From Fischerella muscicola SAG 1427-1 = PCC 73103 (GTDB lineage Bacteria; Cyanobacteriota; Cyanobacteriia; Cyanobacteriales; Nostocaceae), in NCBI RefSeq assembly GCF_000317245.1, contig NZ_AJLJ01000176.1, positions 1 to 64,000 on the forward strand: 64,000 nt of DNA. Direction: 5' to 3'. The first letter of the stretch is position 1. Each line of letters starts with the position of its first letter. This document shows positions 1 to 9,625 of the stretch, piece by piece. The notes under the pieces were generated by a model, which was not told where the DNA came from, searched no databases, and saw nothing but the letters and a program-made list of their open reading frames with translations. The position numbers and the translations under genes are program-made.

Positions 1-75
1 AATCACCCACCGACTTTAATTATTTGTAATTAGTAATATTGACTAATTACTAATGACGTAAATATATAATTGTCA

Positions 76-1473
76 TCAATGATCTTGTGGTTGTAGTCTG
101 TACCAGCTAAACCAGTGACGAACCGCTAACCAAACTGCGGAAAGAAAACCAGCTAAACTGAGTGTTAATCCACTGTACGATACTAACAATCCAAACACAG
201 GTAACACAGCGCCAGCAATCGTACAAATCACCGCAGCCAAGGAAGCTCGAACATTTGTACCCAATCCCCAAGTTAATACTAGTAAAACTAGAGAAATTAA
301 AGTCCAAGCAAACTGGGGACTCATGACACGACTAGTGTAAGTCAAAGCCAACAGACAGGCAAAGAATATACCACCAGCAACAGCGATATTTTTTAAATTT
401 ATCGGAATAGATAAATATAGCAATAATATCCACCATAAAAATATTGCTGGCGCTAACAATAGTAGGCGGGGAAGCACACCTGTATTACGAACAGGATTAG
501 TATTTGTAAACACGCCAAATGGGTTTCTCACAGAAACATTATCATCAAATATCCAAGTAAAGCGGGTACTTTGTCCTTCGCCTGCAATTTCCGTTGGTAC
601 AATACCACTAGCAAAATCAGCACCTGGAAAGTTGGCAGTGGCTACCAACCGAAAATTTTGGAGTAATTGTCCATTAGCACTATAAACCCAGCGTGACCCC
701 CCTTGAGTTTTATAGGTAACTCGAAAGCTGGTTTCTTCCCCTGATTGAAGACGGAAAGGGAAACCATAGTCACCTGGATTGGTTTGCTGGATTCTATTAC
801 CATCACGCTCTACTTTATAGTTGGCAAGCAGCGAATAGCCGTTAGGTGGCGGTGTTTCAAAGAAAAAACTATCAATATCTTTGAGTTGATTAACTACTTT
901 ATAGTCAGCTGTATAGTCTACACGATATGTGGCACGGCGATTTTGCACATCGGGAGTTTGATCAATTTTGACTTGAATTTGCGAACCAGCTAGCGTCAGG
1001 TAGCGATTTTCTTCTCGCGTCTCATTGACTTTGACAATTTTGCCGTTAACTTGCGTGGTGTAACTGTAGGGTACTTGCACTACATAACGTATTTGCGGTG
1101 CGATTTGTTCTAGTCTTTCACCAGCAACACTTTCTGCTATTTGTGCTACTTTTGCTTGTTCCCAATGGTGATATCTGTTACTCAAAGTTGAGCAAAGAAA
1201 AAATCCTCCGATTAATAAAATTAAAATTAGAGTTAAGTGTGGTAATCCTGATAAAATTTGCGAATAGCGAATAGCCCATTCATCAATGAAATTTGTTTGT
1301 TCTGCTTGATTACGACGCAGGGAGAAGTTGAGCAGAGCGATCGCAATTCCGAAAGCAATTACTATAAGTACTAATAACAGCGAACCTTTGAGGATATGAG
1401 TTCCAAACTGAATCAGTTCGGTAGGATGCGTAAGGTCAGGTATTCCTGGGATACCTTGAGCTTGTTCTGGCAT
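76..1473 (-). CDS. Conserved multi-pass membrane protein of unknown function
   Basis: A 465-residue protein that I do not recognise by function. Hydrophobic helices lie near residues 27-48 and 78-95, followed by about 240 polar residues (roughly 100-335) that are probably outside the cytoplasm and beta-rich, then four closely spaced helices to about residue 450. The ATG at 1473 is the first in frame. It stands alone on the minus strand. The topology resembles a large periplasmic domain held between membrane anchors. It is probably a cyanobacterial conserved hypothetical. No catalytic motif is evident. Confidence 0.8.
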   Translation of the reverse strand: MPEQAQGIPGIPDLTHPTELIQFGTHILKGSLLLVLIVIAFGIAIALLNFSLRRNQAEQTNFIDEWAIRYSQILSGLPHLTLILILLIGGFFLCSTLSNRYHHWEQAKVAQIAESVAGERLEQIAPQIRYVVQVPYSYTTQVNGKIVKVNETREENRYLTLAGSQIQVKIDQTPDVQNRRATYRVDYTADYKVVNQLKDIDSFFFETPPPNGYSLLANYKVERDGNRIQQTNPGDYGFPFRLQSGEETSFRVTYKTQGGSRWVYSANGQLLQNFRLVATANFPGADFASGIVPTEIAGEGQSTRFTWIFDDNVSVRNPFGVFTNTNPVRNTGVLPRLLLLAPAIFLWWILLLYLSIPINLKNIAVAGGIFFACLLALTYTSRVMSPQFAWTLISLVLLVLTWGLGTNVRASLAAVICTIAGAVLPVFGLLVSYSGLTLSLAGFLSAVWLAVRHWFSWYRLQPQDH

Positions 1474-1581
1474 AAGAGAATTTTCGGAGAATATAATTCA
1501 TCAGACTGATAAAATCTCTCAGAAGTTTCTGACTTTTGATCAATCTATGCCTATAGATAGATGTTGGCAATATTGCTTCTC

Positions 1582-1915
1582 TCACTCTTCTAACAATTTC
1601 TGCATGAGTGTATAAATATCGCCTTTATCAACCTCTTTTCGTACTCCTACACCAACTACCAAAACTACCACTCAACCACATCAGTTTTGACAGGTTGCGA
1701 GGGGTTAGATCCCCGACTTTTTAAAAAAGTCGGGGATCTGGCCAACCTATCAAAATCAATGTGGTGAACTACTACCACGTTTTCAAGTTCAACTTTATAA
1801 ATGATTCTGTAACGTTGACCGACAGCTCTAACACTACGATATCCCTTGAGCTTCTCAACTAAAGGTTTCCCCTGTTTTTCTGGATCTGTTTTTAGCTTAT
1901 CTATGCGATCGCTCT
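1582..1915 (-). pseudogene. RelE/ParE-family toxin gene, interrupted and 5'-truncated
   Basis: Read on the minus strand, 1915-1779 encodes a RelE-like core ([19 protein letters not shown], then [14 protein letters not shown]). After a 99-bp insertion the frame resumes with LVVGVGVRKEVDKGDIYT and ends LLEE at 1582. RelE toxins are ribosome-associated mRNA endonucleases. Removing the insertion and one copy of the flanking 8-bp repeat restores an uninterrupted RelE C-terminus. Upstream of about 1915 the frame is lost and no start or antitoxin gene is visible, so this is a dead gene in at least two ways. The call rests on motif similarity. Confidence 0.75.
1672..1770. mobile_element. 99-bp MITE-like palindromic element inserted in the RelE gene
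   Basis: Imperfect terminal inverted repeats (about 20 of 26 positions match: TCAACCACAT... against TTCACCACAT...) enclose a 33-bp near-perfect palindrome at 1707-1739 with arms AGATCCCCGACTT. It is flanked by direct repeats ACTACCAC at 1664-1671 and 1771-1778, consistent with an 8-bp target duplication. It has no coding capacity, so it would need a transposase supplied in trans. The same palindromic core recurs at 25133-25166. Confidence 0.7.
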
Positions 1916-1963
1916 ACCTGTTTGCGCTACATTGACAAATGCAAGCACGCGGAGGAACAAGTC

Positions 1964-2962
1964 ATGAAAGCAGTATTAATGACAACAGCCGGAAATCCTG
2001 AAGTTCTGCAACTACAAGATGTCACAAATCCTGGTGTTCCTGTTGGTGAAACTGAACTTTTGATACACTTAAGAGCAGCTGGTGTTAACCCGATTGATAC
2101 CAAACTTCGCAAACGTGGCACTTTCTACCCCGATCAAATGCCTGCTATTTTAGGGTGTGATGGTGCGGGTGTAGTTGAAGCAGTCGGTGCTGCTGTCAAG
2201 AATTTTAACGTTGGTGATGAGGTATATTTTTGCAATGGTGGGTTAGGCGCACACCAAGGTAATTATGCTGAATATACTACAATAGATGAGCGTTTTGCAG
2301 CCCACAAACCCAAATCTGTCTCGTTTGCAGTTGCCGCCGCCGCACCTTTAGTATTAATTACCGCTTGGGAAGCTTTATATGAACGGGGAAGATTAGAACC
2401 AGGCGATCGCGTCTTAATTCATGCTGGTGCTGGTGGTGTCGGACATGTAGCTATTCAGCTAGCTAAACTCAAAGGCGCGGATGTCTGCACAACAGTAGGT
2501 TCTCAAGAAAAAGCCAATTTTGTCAAACAATTAGGTGCAGATTACCCTATTTTGTATAAACAAACAGATTTTGTCCAAGCAGCTTTAGATTGGACTGGCG
2601 GCGAAGGTGTAGACTTGGCTTTTGATACTGTAGGTGGAGAAACTTTTCACCAAACCTTCCCAGCAGTGCGGATGTATGGCGATATCGTGACGATTTTAGA
2701 ACCAAATGCTAATACTGTTTGGAGAACTGCGAGAAACCGGAATCTCCGCATAGGTTTAGAATTAATGCTCATACCGATGGCGGAAGGGATGGTGGAAGCA
2801 CAGCAGCACCAAGCAGAAATCTTAACAGAGTGCGCTAAATATATTGATGCAGGTAAGTTGAAGATTCATGTAAGTCATGAGTTACCATTAGCGGAAGCAG
2901 CAAAAGCCCACCAGTTAATTGAATCTGGTTCGACGACGGGTAAGATTGTTCTGGTGTTTTGA
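1964..2962 (+). CDS. NADPH:quinone oxidoreductase, zinc-independent MDR family
   Basis: A medium-chain dehydrogenase/reductase of 332 residues that would reduce quinones or activated alkenes with NADPH in the cytoplasm. The N-terminal GroES-like half includes GVNPIDTKLRKRG. The Rossmann motif HAGAGGVGHVAIQLAKLKG follows in the middle, and the end ATGKIVLVF-like (here TTGKIVLVF) is typical. I chose the ATG at 1964 because GGAGGAA lies 8 bases before it and the protein then begins MKAVLMTT, as expected for the family. An in-frame TTG lies at 1922 but has no ribosome site. The gene is alone, downstream of the dead RelE gene. Confidence 0.9.
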   Translation: MKAVLMTTAGNPEVLQLQDVTNPGVPVGETELLIHLRAAGVNPIDTKLRKRGTFYPDQMPAILGCDGAGVVEAVGAAVKNFNVGDEVYFCNGGLGAHQGNYAEYTTIDERFAAHKPKSVSFAVAAAAPLVLITAWEALYERGRLEPGDRVLIHAGAGGVGHVAIQLAKLKGADVCTTVGSQEKANFVKQLGADYPILYKQTDFVQAALDWTGGEGVDLAFDTVGGETFHQTFPAVRMYGDIVTILEPNANTVWRTARNRNLRIGLELMLIPMAEGMVEAQQHQAEILTECAKYIDAGKLKIHVSHELPLAEAAKAHQLIESGSTTGKIVLVF

Positions 2963-3013
2963 CCTTCGACGCCTAATACCATTTCACAAAAAATCTGATA
3001 GAAATACAGACCC

Positions 3014-3045
3014 TGTACCAGACGCGATATATCGCGTCTGGTACA
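3014..3045. repeat. 32-bp perfect palindrome (GTACCAGACGCG arms)
   Basis: The sequence is a perfect inverted repeat with arms TGTACCAGACGCGATA. It sits just after the oxidoreductase gene and could act as a terminator stem, but no T-run follows. Related GACGCGAT/ATCGCGTC repeats occur at 50953-50980 and, split, at 55971-56144, so it is more likely a dispersed cyanobacterial repeat. Confidence 0.75.
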
Positions 3046-3074
3046 AATCTTTGTGGGCATAACTCAATAATTAA

Positions 3075-3281
3075 TCAAGGCGTACTATCTTGTTCGCGCT
3101 TGTCTTCATCTAGCGCCTTTTGGATGGCTTGACGGCAAAATTCGCCTGGGTTATCTTTGCTTTTTACTTCTTGGTAGGTTGATTCAGATACCCTGATTGA
3201 CAGTGTTTTGGTAAGTGGTTTTTCTCCAGCAGACTCAAAACCATGATTTTTGATGTTTGGATTACCGCCTTTTCTAGCCAT
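3075..3281 (-). CDS. Small basic protein, possible ribbon-helix-helix-like
   Basis: A 68-residue protein beginning MARKGGNPNIKNHGF, with a central segment TKTLSIRVSESTYQEVKS that has the beta-strand then helix pattern of RHH/CopG DNA-binding proteins, and an acidic tail. No partner toxin is adjacent; the next gene is on the opposite strand. No strong Shine-Dalgarno precedes the ATG at 3281. Function is unknown. DNA binding is an inference from the pattern only. Confidence 0.6.
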   Translation of the reverse strand: MARKGGNPNIKNHGFESAGEKPLTKTLSIRVSESTYQEVKSKDNPGEFCRQAIQKALDEDKREQDSTP

Positions 3282-3393
3282 TCAAAAATTAATATAAAGT
3301 TGCTCTAATAATTCGTGTACTATTATATAAACGCAATTAAGGTGGCTGTGCTTCCGGGAAGTTGCTGTAGCCACCATATCCAATTGACAACCA

Positions 3394-3786
3394 ATGGACA
3401 TTTATATGATGACACGAGAACAGCTGGAATCACTATCTCTGGAAGATTTGAAAGCGATCGCCAAGCATTACCGAATACAGCCACTTGGTAATCATGATAA
3501 AGCAGAAAGCTGGATGAATGCCCTGCTGAGATTTCCGTATCGGGCGATTGATCAAATGCGTGAAGGAGTGGGATTGCGATCGCCTGGTAATCATACTGTA
3601 CTTTATTTGGAGTACATGCTTCATCTCATTGGTGAACCAACAGACGGCCAGTTTGCTTTAATTCGGGTTACTCAAAATGATGAATGGCTAAAAGATGAGG
3701 ATTGGCAATTTTATCAGCAAAAGCTTTTTGAGATATATCGAGTTAAGTTGCTGCTGAAGGAAGCATTGAAAATTCTGATTGACTAA
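3394..3786 (+). CDS. Hypothetical protein with SAP/Rho-N-like N-terminus
   Basis: A 130-residue soluble protein. Residues 8-45 (LSLEDLKAIAKHYRIQPLGN and onward) look like a Rho-N/SAP helix-extended-loop-helix module, often used for nucleic-acid contact. The rest is mostly helical with no motif I know. ATGs at 3394 and 3409 are both possible; neither has a clear ribosome site. It converges with the metallochaperone gene across a shared stem-loop. Function is unknown. Confidence 0.6.
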   Translation: MDIYMMTREQLESLSLEDLKAIAKHYRIQPLGNHDKAESWMNALLRFPYRAIDQMREGVGLRSPGNHTVLYLEYMLHLIGEPTDGQFALIRVTQNDEWLKDEDWQFYQQKLFEIYRVKLLLKEALKILID

Positions 3787-3805
3787 TTAGCTTTATTTAC
3801 TCTAA

Positions 3806-3831
3806 ATCGTCAGATAATTTTGTCTGACGAT
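3806..3831. terminator. Stem-loop between convergent genes
   Basis: Nine-base arms ATCGTCAGA and TCTGACGAT separated by 8 bases lie 20 bases after the 3394-3786 gene and 5 bases from the stop of the 3836-4879 gene. No long T-run is present, so bidirectional termination is plausible but not proved. Confidence 0.5.
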
Positions 3832-3835
3832 GTTG

Positions 3836-4879
3836 TCATACCAAACATTTATTTAGAAGAGAATGAATTTCATTGCTATCCAAATTTCTACCAATGAAAA
3901 CTAGCTGATTTTTTGGTGTAGTCAACCATTCATCACCATCTAATTCATAACGAGGGCCACTCAGTTGAAAGATATGGCGTAAATTACTATCACTAAACCA
4001 CAGAATACCTTTTGCTCGAAAGACATCTTGTGGCATTTCTTCATTTAAAAAATTCTCAAATTTATGAACATCAAAAGGTCTTTCACTTTGGAAAGAAACA
4101 GAAATAAATCCATCATTTTCTAAATGATGGGAGTGATGTCCATGATGATGATGTTCATGGTCATGTTCATGGCTATGACCATGATGATCTTCATGTTCGT
4201 GAGTATCCTCGCTAAGAGATGAGTATTCATCTTTTGGAGTCAACTCCACACCTAAAATTAATGGTAACGGCACTTGCCCATATCTGGTGTGCAAAATTTT
4301 CGCACCTGCTTTCACTTCCCGAATATAATCTTCTAGTTTCTCCAGTTTTTCTTGTGTAACCAGATCAGTTTTATTTAAGAGAACAATATCTCCATAGGTA
4401 ATCTGTTTTAAAGCTGCTTCACTTTGAAAATGCTCATGATTAAATGCTTCCGAATCTACCAATGTGAGAATAGAATCTAAGTTAGTTAAATCTCTGAGTT
4501 CTGTTCCCAAAAATGTCAAAATTATCGGCAAAGGATCAGCAATACCTGTAGTTTCGATAACCAGATAATCAATGCGTTCCTCTCTTTCTAAAACTCGATA
4601 AACAGCATCAACTAAACCATCATTTATCGTACAACAAATACAGCCATTGCTCAGTTCTACCATATCTTCATCCATTGAAACCAGCAATTGGCTATCAATA
4701 TTGATATCACCAAATTCATTAACCAGAACAGCGACTTTTAAATCTTGTTTATTTTTAAGAATTTGATTGAGCAGAGTCGTTTTTCCACTACCTAAAAATC
4801 CTGTAATGATAGTAACAGGCATTCCCCGTTTGGGAATATCAGGAATTTGGTTGGAATTTGGTGCAGTGAAAGTAGTCAT
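3836..4879 (-). CDS. CobW/ZNG-type GTP-dependent zinc metallochaperone
   Basis: A G3E-family P-loop GTPase of 347 residues. Walker A GFLGSGKTT is at 27-35, the metal-binding CICC (80-83) follows NGC-type context, NKTD (169-172) gives guanine specificity, and residues 227-252 form a loop with many histidines for metal capture. The C-terminal CobW domain ends the protein. Members deliver zinc to client enzymes in the cytoplasm, using GTP hydrolysis. It is the last gene of the operon behind the Zur-like box at 7233-7261, 50 bases after hemB. This supports zinc rather than cobalt as the metal, although the metal cannot be read from sequence. Confidence 0.9.
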   Translation of the reverse strand: MTTFTAPNSNQIPDIPKRGMPVTIITGFLGSGKTTLLNQILKNKQDLKVAVLVNEFGDINIDSQLLVSMDEDMVELSNGCICCTINDGLVDAVYRVLEREERIDYLVIETTGIADPLPIILTFLGTELRDLTNLDSILTLVDSEAFNHEHFQSEAALKQITYGDIVLLNKTDLVTQEKLEKLEDYIREVKAGAKILHTRYGQVPLPLILGVELTPKDEYSSLSEDTHEHEDHHGHSHEHDHEHHHHGHHSHHLENDGFISVSFQSERPFDVHKFENFLNEEMPQDVFRAKGILWFSDSNLRHIFQLSGPRYELDGDEWLTTPKNQLVFIGRNLDSNEIHSLLNKCLV

Positions 4880-4929
4880 AGTTCATCCTATTTTTTAGTA
4901 ATCTAAAAATCCAAAATCGTTTGATTGGA

Positions 4930-5970
<1,041 letters not shown>

Positions 5971-5979
5971 TTAGTAATC

Positions 5980-7221
5980 CTAAGCAGTTTGAAGATGGGA
6001 AAGCGCCATACTTGGCTTGACAATTGCTGGAACAATCTTTTCACTTGCCATTCTTGCACCAGATAAATTCCGTGCTGTTGGGCCTACTTGTAAAGCTGCT
6101 AACCCACCCATGAGGAATAATTCACAACCAGGAACACGCAAATATTGATCCAAAACTGGTAAACCGTTAACTATTTTGATTGGGTACACTTTGAATACTT
6201 CTTGTAATAACGTCTCAGCTGTCACATCAAATTTAGTACCAGTGGAAAGCCAAATCCGACTGTACTCATGTTGACTACCATCACTACATTGCACTTGCCA
6301 ATTTTTACCCGTCCACTGGGCTAAAATCACTTGACAGTTTTCAGTCATCCTGAGATTACCCCTACGTACTTCTCGTCGCAGGTGCATTCCCATGGCTGGT
6401 GTTATGGAACCACCGTTACGCGCTTGTAAAATTGTCGCAAAGCGTTTTTGGTAATCTGGTTCTGCAAAAAATCCTTTCAAATACTTTGGTTCTAACCAAC
6501 CGGGTTCAGCATCGAATAATTTTTCTTGCAGTTGTCGCCGTATCATCAAGTGGACTTTTGCACCACGAGAAATTGCACCCACCGCTAAATGTCCACTTGT
6601 TAAGCCGCCACCCACAAGCAATACTCTTTCATCTGTTAAACATAACTTACGTAAATCTACTGTCTGTGAGTGACAAAGCTTATCCTGGGGATACCTTGAT
6701 TCTATCTGGTTTACCCAGTTTGGTAGTTGTATTTGACTACTACCTGTTGCCAATACTACCCGCCGCGCAATAATTGATTGTCCATCTTGCAACCATAGGC
6801 GCAGGCGAGAACGAAAAACATGAGGTAAGGGTTCAATACGTGTCACACCAAGAGGAATTACTTGCTGTTGTAACGAATAGCGGCGAATTACATCCTGACA
6901 AAAATCTTCAAATAGCTGAGTTCCTGGTAAATCGTAGGGAGTAAAAAATTCATGAGGACGAGATTCGGCAAATTTCCGTAAAGCAAAGGGATTAGGGTCG
7001 GGATGATGGACAGCAGGAGAACGTAAATGCGGAATTTCCAAAGCAGCAAATTGGTTTTTCCAGCGACTCATCCACATACCACTAGGATCAAATACCAGAA
7101 ATTTCCCCCACATAGTTTGCCGTTTTTGCAGCAAGTGAGTTACCAAAGTTAAAGTGTGGGGACCAGCACCGATTATTGCTAGGTCAGTTGTAGTGGGTAA
7201 GGATGGTGGAGTGGCTTCCAT
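5980..7221 (-). CDS. FAD/NAD(P)-binding oxidoreductase
   Basis: A 413-residue flavoprotein. The FAD Rossmann motif AIIGAGPHTLTLV is at residues 15-27, a second nucleotide site VLLVGGGLTSGHLAVGAI lies mid-protein, and ATGSSQ and STGTKFD are typical flavin-contact turns. The pattern is close to lysine/ornithine N-monooxygenase-like and FAD-NAD(P)-binding families, but the substrate is unknown. It is the first gene of the hemB/metallochaperone operon. Its start is only 12 bases from the Zur-like palindrome, so it should be directly repressed when zinc is plentiful. A role in metal homeostasis is inferred from the neighbours only. Confidence 0.85.
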   Translation of the reverse strand: MEATPPSLPTTTDLAIIGAGPHTLTLVTHLLQKRQTMWGKFLVFDPSGMWMSRWKNQFAALEIPHLRSPAVHHPDPNPFALRKFAESRPHEFFTPYDLPGTQLFEDFCQDVIRRYSLQQQVIPLGVTRIEPLPHVFRSRLRLWLQDGQSIIARRVVLATGSSQIQLPNWVNQIESRYPQDKLCHSQTVDLRKLCLTDERVLLVGGGLTSGHLAVGAISRGAKVHLMIRRQLQEKLFDAEPGWLEPKYLKGFFAEPDYQKRFATILQARNGGSITPAMGMHLRREVRRGNLRMTENCQVILAQWTGKNWQVQCSDGSQHEYSRIWLSTGTKFDVTAETLLQEVFKVYPIKIVNGLPVLDQYLRVPGCELFLMGGLAALQVGPTARNLSGARMASEKIVPAIVKPSMALSHLQTA

Positions 7222-7232
7222 CTTTGTAAGGC

Positions 7233-7261
7233 ATGAATATGATAATTATTATCATATTCAT
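7233..7261. promoter_or_regulatory. Zur-box-like operator, 29-bp perfect palindrome
   Basis: A perfect odd-centred inverted repeat centred on base 7247, with core TGATAATTATTATCA. This is the 7-1-7 arrangement known for cyanobacterial Zur (FurB) sites. It lies 12 bases upstream of the flavoprotein start and would cover the promoter or start region of the three-gene operon at 3836-7221. Zinc-bound Zur would repress here. Confidence 0.85.
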
Positions 7262-7670
7262 ATTGAGGGTAAAATTGTAAAGTCAATTTGCTTACACTTT
7301 CACGTGACTACAGCATAATACTGAAACTAGATCAACAGTTCTCAGCCATTACCTCAGACTGGAACAATGCTAAACCCAATGCTTACGGATGTACTTTAGT
7401 ATTTATAACCGAGTAAAGAGCCATATCTGATTGAGTTACTGGCCTTTGGCATCTATTACTTGCGCCTAAATTGCTGTAGCTACAATAAGCAGCACAGGAA
7501 GCATGGAGAAATCAGGGCCGTAGGTAGAATGCAGATACAATCAGGGTGTGTAGGAGTAACGTGTTGTAGCTGCGATAGTAACAGTATTAAAGGTACTAGC
7601 AAGTAGAAAGACGAACAAAGATATTGGTGCAAGACTGCGGCAAGAGTTTTAGTGCGAAGGAAGAAGTAAA
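7262..7670. other. Gene-free stretch, nothing identified
   Basis: About 410 bases between the Zur-like box and a small gene. It must hold the promoter of the plus-strand gene at 7671. I see no stable hairpin, long repeat or convincing open frame. The part after 7480 is purine-rich and less AT-rich than typical spacers, and might be decayed coding sequence, but I cannot assign it. Confidence 0.4.
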
Positions 7671-7913
7671 ATGTTTGACTTAGCAGTTTTTATTTATGAT
7701 CAAACAGATGAAACAAAGGCTAATCCCATTGGTCAGTATAGAGCTAGATTTGGGGTTGTACCGAGAGTAGGAGATTATATTTATAGACATGTAGGTATAG
7801 AAGGAGCAATAGACTGTCAAGTAATAAAGGTAGCTGTTGTTCCTAAATTAGACCAGAATGCTACAGATGCGGATGCAATTATAAAAGCTATCCGCGTGGA
7901 ACCTTTATATTGA
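7671..7913 (+). CDS. Conserved small hypothetical protein
   Basis: An 80-residue soluble protein starting MFDLAVFIYDQTDETK, with alternating strands and one helix, and no signal peptide or membrane segment. GGAAGAAG lies about 7 bases before the ATG, supporting the start. It has the look of a conserved cyanobacterial protein but I do not recognise a function. A GC-rich stem-loop follows 17 bases after the stop. Confidence 0.65.
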   Translation: MFDLAVFIYDQTDETKANPIGQYRARFGVVPRVGDYIYRHVGIEGAIDCQVIKVAVVPKLDQNATDADAIIKAIRVEPLY

Positions 7914-7929
7914 TTGTTGAACCCACTTT

Positions 7930-7955
7930 CTCCCCACGCCTATAAGGCGGGGGAG
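7930..7955. terminator. GC-rich stem-loop after the 7671-7913 gene
   Basis: Arms CTCCCC...GCC and GGC...GGGGAG around a TATAA loop. Only a short T stretch follows, so it may be a weak terminator or a dispersed palindromic repeat. Confidence 0.45.
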
Positions 7956-8181
7956 TTTAAGAATCACAAAGGTAATTCTGACATTACTTTAGAGGTTTGT
8001 AGTGGCGATCGCTTCTAACTGTTGGAGGAATCAATATCTCTAACTATAGAGTTATAAAAATTTCATTATAATTTTATTATTGTTTGGCTATTTCTATTCT
8101 CTCTTTTCTATCTTTAGCGGGCATAAAACTGTTCAGAAAATTACAAGAATAAATAATTAAAGAGAGTTTGGAGAGTATTTT

Positions 8182-8250
8182 ATGAACAGCCCAGTTGATC
8201 AAACTGTGATTGTCGGCGGTGGTTTTGCTGATCTGTATAAATATACCTAG
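8182..8250 (+). pseudogene. N-terminal remnant of a type II NADH dehydrogenase-like flavoprotein gene
   Basis: An ATG preceded by GGAGAG opens 22 codons, MNSPVDQTVIVGGGFADLYK and two more, before a TAG. The VIVGGGFA motif is the FAD-binding start of NDH-2-type oxidoreductases, and the first 16 residues are natural. The reading then diverges and stops. Nothing resembling the rest of the enzyme follows before ddl. Only the first fragment of the gene survives. Confidence 0.6.
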
Positions 8251-8391
8251 TCAAACTAAGTACAGGTACAAAGAATTAGAGCTATTGGCTTAACAGTAAC
8301 AAATTGCGATTACTCAGCCAATTGACAATAAGTTCCGCAATTGACAGGTTATGTTACGCTATGTGCATTTGAAGTGTGGAGGAATCTTCAA

Positions 8392-9504
8392 ATGACAAAG
8401 TTGCGCTTAGGATTACTGTTTGGTGGTTGTTCCGGAGAACATGAGGTGTCGATCAGTTCAGCACGGGCGATCGCTAAAGCTTTGAATACAGGAGAAAATA
8501 CTAATAAGTACGAAATCTTGCCTTTTTACATTCAAAAAGATGGACGCTGGTTGGCAGGAGATGTACCGCAACAAGTCTTAGCATCCGGAAAACCACTGTC
8601 ATTGCCTAACTCTGAAACCAGTAATCAATTAGTGAGTGCTAGTTCCCATTCTCTCAGTCGTTGGCAATCTCCCTCGCAAGTTGGAGAAGTAGATGTCTGG
8701 TTTCCCATTTTGCATGGCCCCAACGGCGAAGATGGTACAATACAGGGTTTGCTGACTTTAATGCAAGTACCTTTTGTGGGTTCTGGGGTGTTAGGTTCAG
8801 CACTGGGAATGGATAAAATAGCCATGAAAATGGTTTTTGCCCAAGCTGGACTACCGCAAGTCAAATACAAAGCAGTTAACCGTTCCCAAATTTGGTCAAA
8901 TCCTTGTGTTTTTCCCAAAATATGTGATGAAATCGAGTTGAGTTTGGGTTATCCCTGTTTTATTAAACCTGCAAATTTAGGTTCATCAGTGGGAATTACC
9001 AAAGTGCGATCGCGTCAAGAATTAGAAACAGCCTTGGATAATGCTGCTAGTTATGATCGTCGAATTATTGTAGAAGCAGGAGTAGTTGCCAGAGAACTAG
9101 AATGTGCTGTCTTAGGAAACGATCAAGCAAAAGCTTCCATAGTAGGTGAAATTACTTATAAAAGCGATTTTTATGATTATGAAACTAAATATACAGAAGG
9201 GAAAGCAGATCTAGTTATTCCCGCAGCGGTACCAAATGCTATTACCCAGCAAATCCAGGAAATGGCTTTACAAGCTTTTGCTGCTGTTGATGCTGCGGGG
9301 TTGGCAAGAGTAGACTTTTTCTACGTAGAAGCAACAGGCGAAGTATTGATCAACGAAATTAATACGCTACCTGGCTTTACGGCTACAAGTATGTATCCCC
9401 TACTTTGGCAACACAGTGGTGTTTCTTTCCCAGAACTGGTTGATCAACTAATTCAACTCGCTGTTGAAAGATACTCTCCTGTGGAAGTAGCAGAATCTGA
9501 GTAG
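8392..9504 (+). CDS. ddl: D-alanine--D-alanine ligase
   Basis: An ATP-grasp enzyme of 370 residues that makes the D-Ala-D-Ala dipeptide for peptidoglycan precursors in the cytoplasm. Visible motifs are [17 protein letters not shown] at the N-terminus, [12 protein letters not shown], the ATP-grasp segment [15 protein letters not shown], and [15 protein letters not shown] with metal-binding residues near the end. I chose the ATG at 8392 because GGAGGAA is 9 bases upstream and the protein then starts [12 protein letters not shown]; an earlier in-frame TTG at 8341 adds an unlikely tail. It appears monocistronic. Confidence 0.95.
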   Translation: MTKLRLGLLFGGCSGEHEVSISSARAIAKALNTGENTNKYEILPFYIQKDGRWLAGDVPQQVLASGKPLSLPNSETSNQLVSASSHSLSRWQSPSQVGEVDVWFPILHGPNGEDGTIQGLLTLMQVPFVGSGVLGSALGMDKIAMKMVFAQAGLPQVKYKAVNRSQIWSNPCVFPKICDEIELSLGYPCFIKPANLGSSVGITKVRSRQELETALDNAASYDRRIIVEAGVVARELECAVLGNDQAKASIVGEITYKSDFYDYETKYTEGKADLVIPAAVPNAITQQIQEMALQAFAAVDAAGLARVDFFYVEATGEVLINEINTLPGFTATSMYPLLWQHSGVSFPELVDQLIQLAVERYSPVEVAESE

Positions 9505-9625
9505 TAATTTCCCATTCCGGTATACAGTAGTAAAAAATACTGAAAATTTGTCATAAATTCGGTTTAAGTAGTCTTATTCTTTATAAAAAGGCTACTAAAA
9601 TCCGAGCTTTTGCCACGGATACGTA

